Below, in pieces: positions 53,930 through 62,912 of a DNA stretch of 64,000 bases; the stretch's first letter is position 1, and every line of letters starts with the position of its first letter. The position numbers were made by a program, and so were the translations under genes. The notes under the pieces are model-generated. The model saw only the letters and a program-made list of their open reading frames with translations, searched no databases and had not been told where the DNA came from. Source of the DNA: Paenibacillus glycanilyticus (GTDB lineage Bacteria; Bacillota; Bacilli; Paenibacillales; Paenibacillaceae); contig NZ_BSSQ01000001.1 in assembly GCF_030161375.1 (NCBI RefSeq), positions 434,001 to 498,000 on the forward strand, given 5' to 3'.

Positions 53930-56797
53930 TTATTGGACAGTCTTGAATTCAAGAACGTGCCGGCCTGTCATCGTCACCGGAATTTTATCCAGGGGCTCCC
54001 CGTCGCAAGTCATTGCAAACGCCGTTCCCCAACCGTGTACGGCAATATCGAATACAGCGGATCGGTAGCGCAAATTCTCCATCTTCAGATCGCACAGCAT
54101 CTCCGGTACAGCCGGCGCGAAGGTGGCGCCTTCCTCGTCGTATTCCATCCCGAGAACGCCAAGGAGGAAATAAGAGATAAATCCGGCCGCATGCCAGAGT
54201 TGACCCGGCCAGCGCCAAGCTTTGCCGGTTTGATAATCGATAACTTCATAGAACGTTTTATTGATCACGCTATTTCGGACTTGCTGTCCAATCAAGGTCG
54301 TGAGGAGATCCAGTCTTCCTTCGCGTCCAGCCGCCGCTGCCATTCCGCTTGTCCAGACGACCCATGCCGCATTGCAGAAGTGGTTCGTCTCGGGACGGTA
54401 AGGGAAAACATTGACGCCAAACTCATTCATCGCTACCTCGGGAAGCCGGTTCAGCATGCTTTGCCTCTGCTCGGCGGAAGCAATCTCGTATCTCGGCCAC
54501 ATCGCGATCTCCTGTCCCGCGGATTCCCAATAGCTATTCTCGTAACTCTCGCTTCCGACTGGACCGCTGGTATAATAGCCCGCTTCTTCCTTCCAATATT
54601 CGCTTCGAATATTCCGAAGGAGCAGCTCGCCTCTATCCGCCCATTGCCGGATCAGAAGGTCCGATTCTCCCATATACACGCCCATGCGGGACATGGCGCG
54701 GAAAGCTTCCATGAAATAGATTTCGGTTGCAAAGCTGAAACCTCCGTTTTCCGGTTCCGGAAAAGCATCGTTGGAAGTAGCCTGATCGGCTGGAATTAAG
54801 CCGCGCTCCGGATCAAAGCTTTGTTCCAGCTTGGCAATCCGCGCCTTGAGGCCTTGCCAGGATTCTTTGACCAGCGTCAAATCACCAGTCGCCAAATAAT
54901 AATCCCATATGCCGACAATCGGCATCGCCGTGCCGTCAACGCCATTATCCAGACCGCCCTTTGTCGTGAAGAGCAGCGATCTTCTGGCGCCTTCCGGATC
55001 GAGAATGTTACCCGAGCGGATGGCAATATGCGTCGTATCCCTCACCCATACGCCAAAACCTTCTCCCGGACCTTGGAATAACCCTGCCGTCCACATGCCT
55101 TCCTCGCCCGGCCGGGCGAATTCAGCGGAGCCGCAGCGGTAGAATATATCGGCCGCCAGGCGATACGCAGCATCAATCGTCGCATGCCCGGTATAGATCA
55201 TCGGCAACCTTGCGACCTCTTGCTTCGGATGCCATACGTTGCCGCGGTCAATAACGCGGTTCATATCATGCGCCCAGTTTTTGCGCCACACAAATTCTTC
55301 AATCGCGCGGGTTGGCGTAACAATGGTCTCTCTGTCCGGCACGTAAGCAGGCGGTTCGCCATAGACGGAATCCTCTACGCGGTTACTGTAAACCGTATAG
55401 CTATCCGATTGATAAACAACCGTATCATCCTTGATTGCCTCTTGAATCAGCAGCTTCTCTTCCGGAGTTGGCCAGATGCCGCGAAGCCCATATACCACAA
55501 GCGATTCCGCATTCGCTGTACCCTTGCGGTTAAGCAACCGGATCGTCCGCTGCCGGTAATCCGGTCTCACCGCAACAGACATCGCAACCTCGCCCTCGCA
55601 AGCGAAAATTTCCATGGAAGCCTTATCAAGCAGCAAATGCAGCTTTAACTTTCCGCTTGCTGCCGGTAGCCGTGCGGTAATGTCCTTACAGCTGATCGTC
55701 TGCTTCTGCGTATCCAGCGCAACCCGAATGCCGTAAAGTTCAATGTCGAGCAGCGTCTCCGCCTCGATATCAAGCTCCAGCACAACTTCCAGCATATCCG
55801 ACGTAATATCGTCCGGCTTGTTCTCGGCCGGCAGGACCCGCACACCAGGCCACTCGCCCGGAGCTACGCGGAAATGCAAGCTTTCTTCGAAGCTATTCCC
55901 GTTCTCAAGCGCAAGATCCGACCAAGTTCTTTGCCAAATGCGCAATCGATGCAGCTCTTCGATCGGAGCGGCATGTACTTTAATGATGCCTTCATCCGAT
56001 TTGCGCAGCTTCAGCTCCACGGGAATAAGCAGTTGCCCTTGAAACGGCATAGAAGTTAATGGCAAGTTCTGGTTGACCCCTAACAAGATGCAGCGGCCGT
56101 CTTCAGTTGCATGAGCTGACAATGCCGTCAGATTGCCGTGCCACAAGACATTGCGCTCATGTTCCGCAACATAGCGGCCATCTTCCTCCCGATAGAACGA
56201 ATAGGTGTTGTCTTCGTGGAAACCAAGCCATCTCCGTTCCGCTTCATTCCCGTTAACCGGCAATTCCACCAAGCGGGACGTTGACGCTTCCAGCTCCTCG
56301 CGTCCCGGATCAAGCTCATCGTAAGCCGTATCCGCTTCGCGCCAATGAATCAAATCCTTACTGACGCCATGCCCCATAAGCTCGGATTGGCTATTGGCGT
56401 ACAATTTATGTTTGTAGCGCAAATGCCACTCGCCTTGTTCCCGGTAGAACGCAACCGGATTGCCGATCCAGCCTTTTTTCGTCGTGTAATGGACCTGTGG
56501 ACGATCCTTCTCCGCATACAGCTCCTGCTCGCCTGCCGCGCGGTCGCTCTGGAATACGAAGTGGGACGCGCATAGCGCAGCACCGTCCGCTTCAGCTTCC
56601 ACGATTACTTCGCAGCCTTCGCAGTCTGCAACGTCCACCGTGAACCAAGACTGGACTTCTTCCATTGCCACCTTAAGAGTAAACCGCTTGATCTCCGCGC
56701 CGCCTTGAATAATCCGAATCCGGCTGAAAGGAGCTTCATTATGAATGGGAATGTTAAGATACCTCTTCGCTATTGTCACCATTGAACTTGTCGCCAT
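53930..56797 (-). CDS. Fusion of a degenerate GH32-like module and a six-hairpin (alpha/alpha)6 glycosidase
   Basis: A 955-residue protein with no signal peptide. Residues 98-455 follow the GH32 fold: RPQVHYTTKKGWIGNPVAFY corresponds to the GH32 WNNDPNG block, GHGVSKDLIHW to the following block, and PLTSMPFQGQLLIPVELKLR plus KASMEIFACEGEVAMSV to the later strands. However, the nucleophile Asp of WNNDPNG is missing, and the RDP and EC segments appear deleted, so this half is probably catalytically inert and may bind sugar. Residues about 460-955 have a six-hairpin layout (GVWVRDTTHIAIRSGNILDP, DNGVDGTAMPIVGIWDYYLA, NHFCNAAWVVWTSGMAAAAG). The substrate of that domain is unknown. Confidence 0.7.
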   Translation of the reverse strand: MATSSMVTIAKRYLNIPIHNEAPFSRIRIIQGGAEIKRFTLKVAMEEVQSWFTVDVADCEGCEVIVEAEADGAALCASHFVFQSDRAAGEQELYAEKDRPQVHYTTKKGWIGNPVAFYREQGEWHLRYKHKLYANSQSELMGHGVSKDLIHWREADTAYDELDPGREELEASTSRLVELPVNGNEAERRWLGFHEDNTYSFYREEDGRYVAEHERNVLWHGNLTALSAHATEDGRCILLGVNQNLPLTSMPFQGQLLIPVELKLRKSDEGIIKVHAAPIEELHRLRIWQRTWSDLALENGNSFEESLHFRVAPGEWPGVRVLPAENKPDDITSDMLEVVLELDIEAETLLDIELYGIRVALDTQKQTISCKDITARLPAASGKLKLHLLLDKASMEIFACEGEVAMSVAVRPDYRQRTIRLLNRKGTANAESLVVYGLRGIWPTPEEKLLIQEAIKDDTVVYQSDSYTVYSNRVEDSVYGEPPAYVPDRETIVTPTRAIEEFVWRKNWAHDMNRVIDRGNVWHPKQEVARLPMIYTGHATIDAAYRLAADIFYRCGSAEFARPGEEGMWTAGLFQGPGEGFGVWVRDTTHIAIRSGNILDPEGARRSLLFTTKGGLDNGVDGTAMPIVGIWDYYLATGDLTLVKESWQGLKARIAKLEQSFDPERGLIPADQATSNDAFPEPENGGFSFATEIYFMEAFRAMSRMGVYMGESDLLIRQWADRGELLLRNIRSEYWKEEAGYYTSGPVGSESYENSYWESAGQEIAMWPRYEIASAEQRQSMLNRLPEVAMNEFGVNVFPYRPETNHFCNAAWVVWTSGMAAAAGREGRLDLLTTLIGQQVRNSVINKTFYEVIDYQTGKAWRWPGQLWHAAGFISYFLLGVLGMEYDEEGATFAPAVPEMLCDLKMENLRYRSAVFDIAVHGWGTAFAMTCDGEPLDKIPVTMTGRHVLEFKTVQ

Positions 56798-56842
56798 GTC
56801 TGCCTCCCGTATTGGGCAAATTTTGACCTAGCCTAGCCTACC

Positions 56843-57181
56843 CTACTGCACCATTTCCGCCGCGTTCATCTCCCAGATCTCCACTTGCTGTACGATCGTT
56901 TCGCTACTACGTATGCCATTGCTATCCTCCAGACTCGGATATACCCTTGCCGTAAGGCAAGTCTCGTCATCTGCAAATACTTCGACAATGGATTGATCGG
57001 CGAAAATACGAAGCCGCAGCCTCTCGCCGCCCTCCCCAGCCGGCAGCTTGCCTTCAACCGATGACTTATGCACGCCGGGGAACAAGCTGGACTCTGAACG
57101 GTCGATCACAATCGTATTCGCCGTCCAGTCGAGGCGCACCTCCGTCCGTTCCTTGCCACATCCCGATTCGGGACCCTGTTC
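56843..57181 (-). pseudogene. C-terminal remnant of a GH32 fructan hydrolase gene
   Basis: The frame directly after the GH2 stop codon reads EQGPESGCGKERTEVRLDW and continues with IVIDRSESSLFPGVHKSSVE and LRIFADQSIVEVFADDETCL. This is the closing beta-sandwich of GH32 levanases and sucrose hydrolases. The roughly 400 residues that should precede it, including all catalytic blocks, are gone, and the remnant is in the same frame as the GH2 gene. A GTG at 57139 could start a 98-residue peptide, but it is unlikely to be functional. A deletion that joined the GH2 end to the GH32 tail explains it. Confidence 0.75.
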
Positions 57182-58951
57182 CTATGCCAGATTGATCTCG
57201 CGAATTTTCTCCAAAGGCACCTTCGGCTTGCGGTCTTCCGTTAACAGTCCGTTCACTTCCTGCTGCACGTCGGTAATTTGGGTGTAGCAGTACCCGACGA
57301 TATAGTCGGTCTCCTTAATCGCTTCATGAATGCCGCGAAGCCGCTCCAGATAAGCATCCGTAGATTCCACCTGATTGCCGTAACCCCATCCGCTCTCCGA
57401 GCGCATCGCGATGCCGCCGAATTCGCTGACGATAATCGGTTGTCCCGAATACGAATAACCTTTCGCGAAAGCGTATTTCCAATCGTTAAATGATATTTCG
57501 TTATTCACGATGGCGTCCTTGCTTGCGTAACGCTTCAGGAACTGCTCTTTGGTCTCCACATAATCATGCAACGTTAAAATATCGGATACGGTATGCTCCC
57601 AACCGTCGTTCGTAATAACCGGCCGATGCGGATCAAACGCCTTGGTCAGGTGGTATACCGCTTCCGTCAGCTTCTGTTGCCGCTTGTCGTTGAGAATGTT
57701 GCCAACTCCCCACGACTCGTTAAACGGTACCCAAGTAATAATGCTCGGATGGTTGTATTGCTGACGAACGACTTCCATCCACTCCGTGGTGAACTTCTGG
57801 ATCGCATTGTCGTTGAATTCGAACGTTGAAGCCATCTCCGACCAGACTAGCACGCCTTTGACATCGCACCAATACAGGAATCGCGAATCTTCCACTTTCA
57901 TATGTTTGCGAACGCCGTTGTAGCCCATTGCAAGCAGCTTGTCGATATCCTCGATCAGCGCTTCTTCCGACGGAGGCGTCAAATGGCTGTCGGGCCAATA
58001 ACCTTGGTCGAGTACAAGACGCTGGTAGACCGGCCTGTTATTCAGCAGCACCTGGCCTTTTTCAATCGAAATCTTCCGCATGCCGAAGTAGGCATCTACG
58101 CGGTCTATCTCTTCATCGCCGCAATAGAGCACAAATTCCACGTCATACAAATTCGGATGCTCCGGCGACCAGTGGCTATGTTTCCACGGACCGTTCATTT
58201 CGTGCACGAGATCAACGTCGAGCGTGAGCCAAGGGCGGTCGATCACAAGACTGACCTGCTTGACTTGGCGCCCATTGAGCGTAATAAGCGTATCAAGCCG
58301 GTACGCATCCGCGCCCGTTGCCTGCTCTAAACCTTTCACCTGATAGTCAAAGCGTACCGAGCAGCTGTCAATATCCGGCGTCATTTTCACTTGGTCGACA
58401 TGCACCGGCGCGACAAATTCCATCCACACGGACTGCCAGATGCCGGTCGTCTGCACATAGAAACATTCAAAGCTGTCCTTCACCCATCTTTGTTTGCCGC
58501 GCGGCTGCGTGGCATCCATACTGTCCTCGACTTTTACGGTCAGTTCGTTTGCGCCGCCAAAATTCACGAACGGCGTAATATCAAACGCAAATGCCGTGTA
58601 CCCTCCGTCATGGCGTCCGGCGTATTTCCCGTTCACCCACAATTTGGCCGTATAGTCGACCGCTTGGAAATGAAGCAAAAGACGTTTGCCCTCTTCGGTA
58701 GCCGGCACATCAACGGAACGGTTATACCATACGTTTGGATGATGCGCTTCTTCTCCGATGCCGCTCGCTTTAGTCTCGTAGGTGAATGGGACAACAATCG
58801 CCTTGTCGCCGCCGAAATGATTAGGCCAGCCGTCCGTTTCACCGCGATTGTCGTCATCGAAGCCAAACCGCCACTCGCCGTTCAAATCGACCCATTCTTT
58901 GCGCACAAATTGAGGCCTCGGGTATCCAGGAATATACATTTTCGTTGTCAT
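57182..58951 (-). CDS. Glycoside hydrolase family 2 enzyme, copy B
   Basis: A 589-residue cytoplasmic GH2 with the same plan as copy A at 31673: a jelly-roll (PRPQFVRKEWVDLNGEW), an Ig-like domain, and a TIM barrel with acid/base Glu in WVPFNESWG and nucleophile Glu in IIVSEFGG. Most of the sequence is shared with copy A. It is the first gene of the minus-strand run GH2, GH32 remnant, 955-residue enzyme. Its promoter has a cre-like box overlapping the -35, as in operon A. The cleaved bond is not known. Confidence 0.93.
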   Translation of the reverse strand: MTTKMYIPGYPRPQFVRKEWVDLNGEWRFGFDDDNRGETDGWPNHFGGDKAIVVPFTYETKASGIGEEAHHPNVWYNRSVDVPATEEGKRLLLHFQAVDYTAKLWVNGKYAGRHDGGYTAFAFDITPFVNFGGANELTVKVEDSMDATQPRGKQRWVKDSFECFYVQTTGIWQSVWMEFVAPVHVDQVKMTPDIDSCSVRFDYQVKGLEQATGADAYRLDTLITLNGRQVKQVSLVIDRPWLTLDVDLVHEMNGPWKHSHWSPEHPNLYDVEFVLYCGDEEIDRVDAYFGMRKISIEKGQVLLNNRPVYQRLVLDQGYWPDSHLTPPSEEALIEDIDKLLAMGYNGVRKHMKVEDSRFLYWCDVKGVLVWSEMASTFEFNDNAIQKFTTEWMEVVRQQYNHPSIITWVPFNESWGVGNILNDKRQQKLTEAVYHLTKAFDPHRPVITNDGWEHTVSDILTLHDYVETKEQFLKRYASKDAIVNNEISFNDWKYAFAKGYSYSGQPIIVSEFGGIAMRSESGWGYGNQVESTDAYLERLRGIHEAIKETDYIVGYCYTQITDVQQEVNGLLTEDRKPKVPLEKIREINLA

Positions 58952-59111
58952 GGGTGTTTCTCCTCTCGCTGCTATCCAGGTAAAATTTTACTGTCCGATA
59001 TCTGCATCCTTTTTCCGCCAATAAGTTTCAAACAACTTTTCTGTTGCAAAAAACAGCGATAATTCCGCTTATTCAGCCTTTCACACGAATAAAAATGACG
59101 TTATAAAACAA

Positions 59112-59139
59112 ATTATATGTACAAAACTACCTACGTCAA
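59112..59139 (-). promoter_or_regulatory. Promoter of GH2 copy B
   Basis: TTGACG (59139-59134), a 16-nt spacer and TATAAT (59117-59112). After the -10 comes TTTGTTTTATAAC, resembling a degenerate version of the operon A palindrome in the same position. Confidence 0.6.
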
Positions 59140-59147
59140 CGCTTTCA
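59134..59147 (-). promoter_or_regulatory. cre-like catabolite box before GH2 copy B
   Basis: TGAAAGCGTTGACG matches TGWAANCGNTNWCA at all but the last position, and its 3' half is the -35. It is the same arrangement as at operon A. Confidence 0.55.
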
Positions 59148-59157
59148 AACAATATTC

Positions 59158-59171
59158 TTGTTATATAACAA
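59158..59171. promoter_or_regulatory. 14-bp palindrome upstream of GH2 copy B
   Basis: TTGTTATATAACAA lies 10 bp upstream of the cre box. It shares the outer TTGTT/AACAA arms with the palindrome at 39328-39343. Candidate site for the ArsR-like regulators. Confidence 0.45.
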
Positions 59172-59215
59172 CAAAAAAAATAGCGCATAAGCGCTTTATA
59201 AACAAGGTATATGTT

Positions 59216-60154
59216 TTAATCTTCGGGATCCGTCTCGTAATGCAGCTTCATGACGATATCCTGATCGTAATTCCCGAACCCCCGGCCAAACAAATTGAGT
59301 CCGCCTTTATGAACCGCATCCGGCTTGACGCCAACCTTAAAGCGTATGTTCGGATTTGCGTGAATGAGCAGATCTTGCAGCGTAACGTCGGATACCTTGA
59401 AATTATCCACGGAGCTTTTCTCGTTGTCTACCCGGAACGTCTTCAAAAGGCCGTATTGCGTGCTGCTGTCATGCCACCAGTCCGGATTGTTCTTGCCTCT
59501 GCGGTCACCGAAATCGCCTGGCGAAGTCCATGTTCCCACCTCGACATTGTTGATCCAGACCGTAATATCCGATGGCCAGTCATTCCTGAAATTAGGCGCC
59601 TCCGAGCATAGCTCAAGCGAAAACTCAATCGCCTTCAGCGTAATGTTCTTCGGAAGCGATCGCGGGAACCGGTATTCGAGCCAGCCTTGTCTCAGCCAAA
59701 TGATTTCCGCCGTTCTGCATTCCGGGAAAAAGAAGCTCTCCGGATCGTCCTCCTGGATAACCATCGACAACGAATTCGCAACGCCGCAGGTTGGATGCAC
59801 GTCCGCATCCACGTAATGGCCGATCGGCACTTCGACCTCATAGACTTGTCCTTTATTGCGATACCCTTTGATCGGATTCAAAATAAAACGCACGTCGTCG
59901 AAGTTTCTTTTGCACACCTTCATAGCGCCCCGGCTTGCGGGCATGATCTCCGTCAGAATCAGTCCCGCCTCCTCCAGCACCTTTACGTTCACGCCTGCCG
60001 TTGATACGGGGATGTTCAAGTTATCGCCGATTTCATTAATGTTCATATTGTTATAATTGAGCAGCAGCTTAATGATGTTGAGCCTTGTATGCGAAGATAG
60101 GGCATGCGCAACTTTCACTAATTCATCCGGCTCGTTGATCGATAGTTCCAACAT
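59216..60154 (-). CDS. ArsR-like winged-helix regulator with beta-rich C-terminal domain, copy C
   Basis: A 312-residue relative of copies A and B, more diverged but collinear: LSINEPDELVKVAHALSSHT, IPVSTAGVNVKVLEEAGLIL, IIWLRQGWLEYRFP and VGTWTSPGDFGDRRGKNNPD. It starts with ATG, preceded by ATGGAGAG. It stands alone, with a terminator-like hairpin on its left neighbour and the GH2 promoter downstream, and lies between the GH43 and GH2 genes it may control. Metal-binding cysteines typical of ArsR are absent. Confidence 0.85.
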   Translation of the reverse strand: MLELSINEPDELVKVAHALSSHTRLNIIKLLLNYNNMNINEIGDNLNIPVSTAGVNVKVLEEAGLILTEIMPASRGAMKVCKRNFDDVRFILNPIKGYRNKGQVYEVEVPIGHYVDADVHPTCGVANSLSMVIQEDDPESFFFPECRTAEIIWLRQGWLEYRFPRSLPKNITLKAIEFSLELCSEAPNFRNDWPSDITVWINNVEVGTWTSPGDFGDRRGKNNPDWWHDSSTQYGLLKTFRVDNEKSSVDNFKVSDVTLQDLLIHANPNIRFKVGVKPDAVHKGGLNLFGRGFGNYDQDIVMKLHYETDPED

Positions 60155-60251
60155 TTCGAACTCTCCATTTATAATAAGTTTTCTGTTTCTTAATCATGAT
60201 TCTAGATCATATACCAATCGATTTCCAGCGTTAATGCGGAAAACAGAAGAA

Positions 60252-60274
60252 GGAGGAGGCTAGAAGCCCCCTCC
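60252..60274 (-). terminator. Terminator of the secreted GH43 gene
   Basis: GGAGGAGGCT pairs with AGCCCCCTCC with one G-T pair, followed on the minus strand by TTCTTCTGTTTT, 6 bp past the stop. Confidence 0.6.
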
Positions 60275-60279
60275 GCCCT

Positions 60280-62679
60280 TTAGGCTCTTGATTCGGCATA
60301 CAGGTTGTCAAAAGCCGCCGCAGGCCCGGATACGCGTGCGCCAAGGCTGCCGGATGCAAAAGAAGTGTCCGTTACATCGATTTTTGGCGTTGCCATATCG
60401 TCGACATAGATGCGGATGCGCGCACCTTCGGCAATGACCTTCATATGATAGGTCGTTCCTGTCGTTACCGTCATATTCGCGCCCGTCAAGTAGGACCAAT
60501 TGTTATTGAACTTCCCAAGAATAACGGTACCGTTCGTGTTGATCGCCGCATAGTAGCCCTTCAAGCTGTCGGCTCCCGGACCCGGATCGGTTACGCGGAA
60601 TAAAAGTCCGGCATCGCCCGATCCCGAAGTAATGCGTACGTCGCCTTCGTACAGGACGTTGCTGAACGAGGAAGAAGCAAAGACGGATTTATAGCCGCTT
60701 CCGGCATTTACCGTATAAGCCCCGCCGCTTACTCCCCAGCCTCCCGCATATACCGCCCAGCCATCCGGATAATTGTCGCCAAAGTTGTCGGCAAATACCG
60801 GCGTTGCAACAAGGTTATCGAACGTTACGGCCGAATTGTAGGTGCGCAAGCCGACGCTTCCTGCCGCAAAGGAGCTATCGCTATACGTAATGACAGGCGT
60901 ATCCATGTTCGTAACATACACTTTGATGCTGGAGCCATTAGCCACAACCTTCATATGGTAAGTCGTTCCCGGCGTAACGGTAAACGCCGCACCGGTCAGA
61001 TAAGTCCAGTTATTATTGAACTTGCCCAGCACAACCGTATTGTTGGCGTTAAGCGCCGCATAGTAGCCCTTCAGCGAATCGCTTCCGGCGGCCGGATCCG
61101 ATACGCGGAATAACAGACCGGCATCCCCGCCGCTTGCGATCTTCACATCACCTTCATAGACGAAGTCTGACAAGCTGGTACTGCCCGCAACCGCTTTGTA
61201 ACCGGTGCCGGCATTCACGCTGTATGCTACTCCGCTCGCGCTCCATGTACCGTCATAAGTCGTCCAGCCATCCGCATTTCCGTCGCTGAAGTTATCACTG
61301 AAGGAGGTACCGGCATACTCCAGCTCGATACTGTCGATCTCCGCGTAATTGACCCCTTTGGTGAACTTGATCGTGTTCTGGTAACCTTTCTTCAGCTCCG
61401 TCTCAAATACGCTGTCGCCATACGTGTCCCAACCAATGTTATTGTAATTAATCGCAAACGGAGTCCCTCCGTTTACGGAGACATTATGCGTGGAGGCTGC
61501 GCCTGAGCCGTTTGTATATCTCACATGAATTTTGTAATGCCCCGCTGCCGGTGCATTGATGTCCTTGAACAGCACCGCACTATCGCTGTAGTCAATATAA
61601 CCAACAACCGCTCCATGGGAAGCGCCAGCCTTTGTATTAATGCTAGCGTTAGTTAATGCGGCATGTTCCGCTTCAATCCGGAATTCACCGGATGGCACGG
61701 CAATAGGTGTTGCCGGATTAATAGGCGTGCCCAAATTCGGAGTGCCGTTTGCGTTCCAAGTGAACGGCTGCATGCGCGTCGGTCGCGGACCGCAGCCTTG
61801 ACCGGCACCGGTATTGGCGTGATAGACAATCCAATCCTGCGTACCGTCCTTCGATTTCGTAAAGCTGTTATGACCGGTACCGTATACATTATTCGCCGCG
61901 GATGACTGGAATACGGGACCGGAAGACTTCGTCCAAGAGGAGACATTTAATAGATTGGCAGTATCGGATGCCGTAAGAAGGCCAAGCCGGTAATCATCCG
62001 ACCAGCAAGGAAAGGTTGAATAGGAAATGAAGATTTTGCCGTTTCGTTTAATAACCTCCGGCCCTTCAACCAGATCGCTTTCCCAGCTTTGGTCGCGCGT
62101 TGCGATCTTTATCATTGAGGTCGATAACGTCCAAGGATTACTCATTGCCGCAATATAAATGCTGGACCAGTTGGAATCATAACCCGCATACAGAAAATAC
62201 AGCGTTCCGCCGTTCTCGAACACGCTGCCGTCAAGACCCGCTCCCGTGCCGGCAACCTTCCCTTTGCTCGTCCACGAACCGGTGAACGGATCGGCCGATG
62301 TATTCTCGAGCACGTATACCCCTCGGCAGGAATCCCCGCAGCCTGTATTGGCCGTGTAATAGATGTACCACTTGCCTCCGATATTATGAATTTCCGGTGC
62401 CCAGATGTCGATCGTGCCGCTTGGCGGCGTCCAGACGACCTTCCGTTCGCCGCTGTCGATGCCCGTCATCGTGCGCGACCGCCAAATGGTCAAGTTGTCT
62501 CCGGTCGTGCGCGTATAGTAGTAGTAGCCGTCATTGTCGTGATAATACATCCAGGGATCTGCCCCCACGCTGTTGACGGGATTGTTGAAGTCCGTTGTTG
62601 GCGCGGCTGTTGCGATTCCCGCCAGGCCCATCGCCACTACTAGCCACACTGCAACAAACAGAGCTAGTGATTTCCTCAT
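60280..62679 (-). CDS. Secreted multimodular GH43 enzyme: GH43, CBM6-like and two CBM66/LamG-like modules
   Basis: A 799-residue secreted protein (signal peptide about 1-26, LAGIATAAP). The GH43 domain has base Asp41 (VGADPW), modulator Asp150 (LDGSVF) and acid Glu205 (LVEGPEV). A CBM6-like module occupies about 335-455 (EFRIEAEHAALTNASINT). Two near-identical modules follow (about 458-625 and 626-799): both contain DGW...YSVNAGTGYK or YTVNAGSGYK, then DAGLLFRVxDP, DSLKGYYAA and LGKFNNNW. CBM66-type modules bind terminal fructosides and other sugars. The promoter has a consensus cre box and the shared direct repeat. Confidence 0.9.
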   Translation of the reverse strand: MRKSLALFVAVWLVVAMGLAGIATAAPTTDFNNPVNSVGADPWMYYHDNDGYYYYTRTTGDNLTIWRSRTMTGIDSGERKVVWTPPSGTIDIWAPEIHNIGGKWYIYYTANTGCGDSCRGVYVLENTSADPFTGSWTSKGKVAGTGAGLDGSVFENGGTLYFLYAGYDSNWSSIYIAAMSNPWTLSTSMIKIATRDQSWESDLVEGPEVIKRNGKIFISYSTFPCWSDDYRLGLLTASDTANLLNVSSWTKSSGPVFQSSAANNVYGTGHNSFTKSKDGTQDWIVYHANTGAGQGCGPRPTRMQPFTWNANGTPNLGTPINPATPIAVPSGEFRIEAEHAALTNASINTKAGASHGAVVGYIDYSDSAVLFKDINAPAAGHYKIHVRYTNGSGAASTHNVSVNGGTPFAINYNNIGWDTYGDSVFETELKKGYQNTIKFTKGVNYAEIDSIELEYAGTSFSDNFSDGNADGWTTYDGTWSASGVAYSVNAGTGYKAVAGSTSLSDFVYEGDVKIASGGDAGLLFRVSDPAAGSDSLKGYYAALNANNTVVLGKFNNNWTYLTGAAFTVTPGTTYHMKVVANGSSIKVYVTNMDTPVITYSDSSFAAGSVGLRTYNSAVTFDNLVATPVFADNFGDNYPDGWAVYAGGWGVSGGAYTVNAGSGYKSVFASSSFSNVLYEGDVRITSGSGDAGLLFRVTDPGPGADSLKGYYAAINTNGTVILGKFNNNWSYLTGANMTVTTGTTYHMKVIAEGARIRIYVDDMATPKIDVTDTSFASGSLGARVSGPAAAFDNLYAESRA

Positions 62680-62736
62680 TCGTTGATCTTCCTTTCGATT
62701 CGGGAATTTTGAACGGACCTTAAATTTGTTTTATTT

Positions 62737-62750
62737 TGTAAGCGATTTCA
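62737..62750 (+). promoter_or_regulatory. Consensus cre box before the secreted GH43 gene
   Basis: TGTAAGCGATTTCA matches TGWAANCGNTNWCA at all 14 positions. It lies 57 bp before the start codon, downstream of the predicted promoter region. Confidence 0.7.
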
Positions 62751-62912
62751 AAATTGCATTTACAACAAGACAACTTTACAAGAGTACGAGAGTACGACAG
62801 TCAAACAATACAACAGTCGCAACAGCACAACATTTCAATAGTCGCAACAAAACCTCCTTCGTCGTTTCATTAGCCGGCAACAATAGCGTAACATCTTGTT
62901 TCTTCCAAAATA
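62751..62912. other. Leader of the secreted GH43 gene with short repeated motifs
   Basis: The region is rich in repeated short words: CAACAGTCGCAACA and CAATAGTCGCAACA, and paired GAGTACGA/GAGTACGACA. A 62-codon minus-strand ORF (62776-62964) is not supported by any motif. The RNA between promoter and gene would be about 190 nt. Confidence 0.35.
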
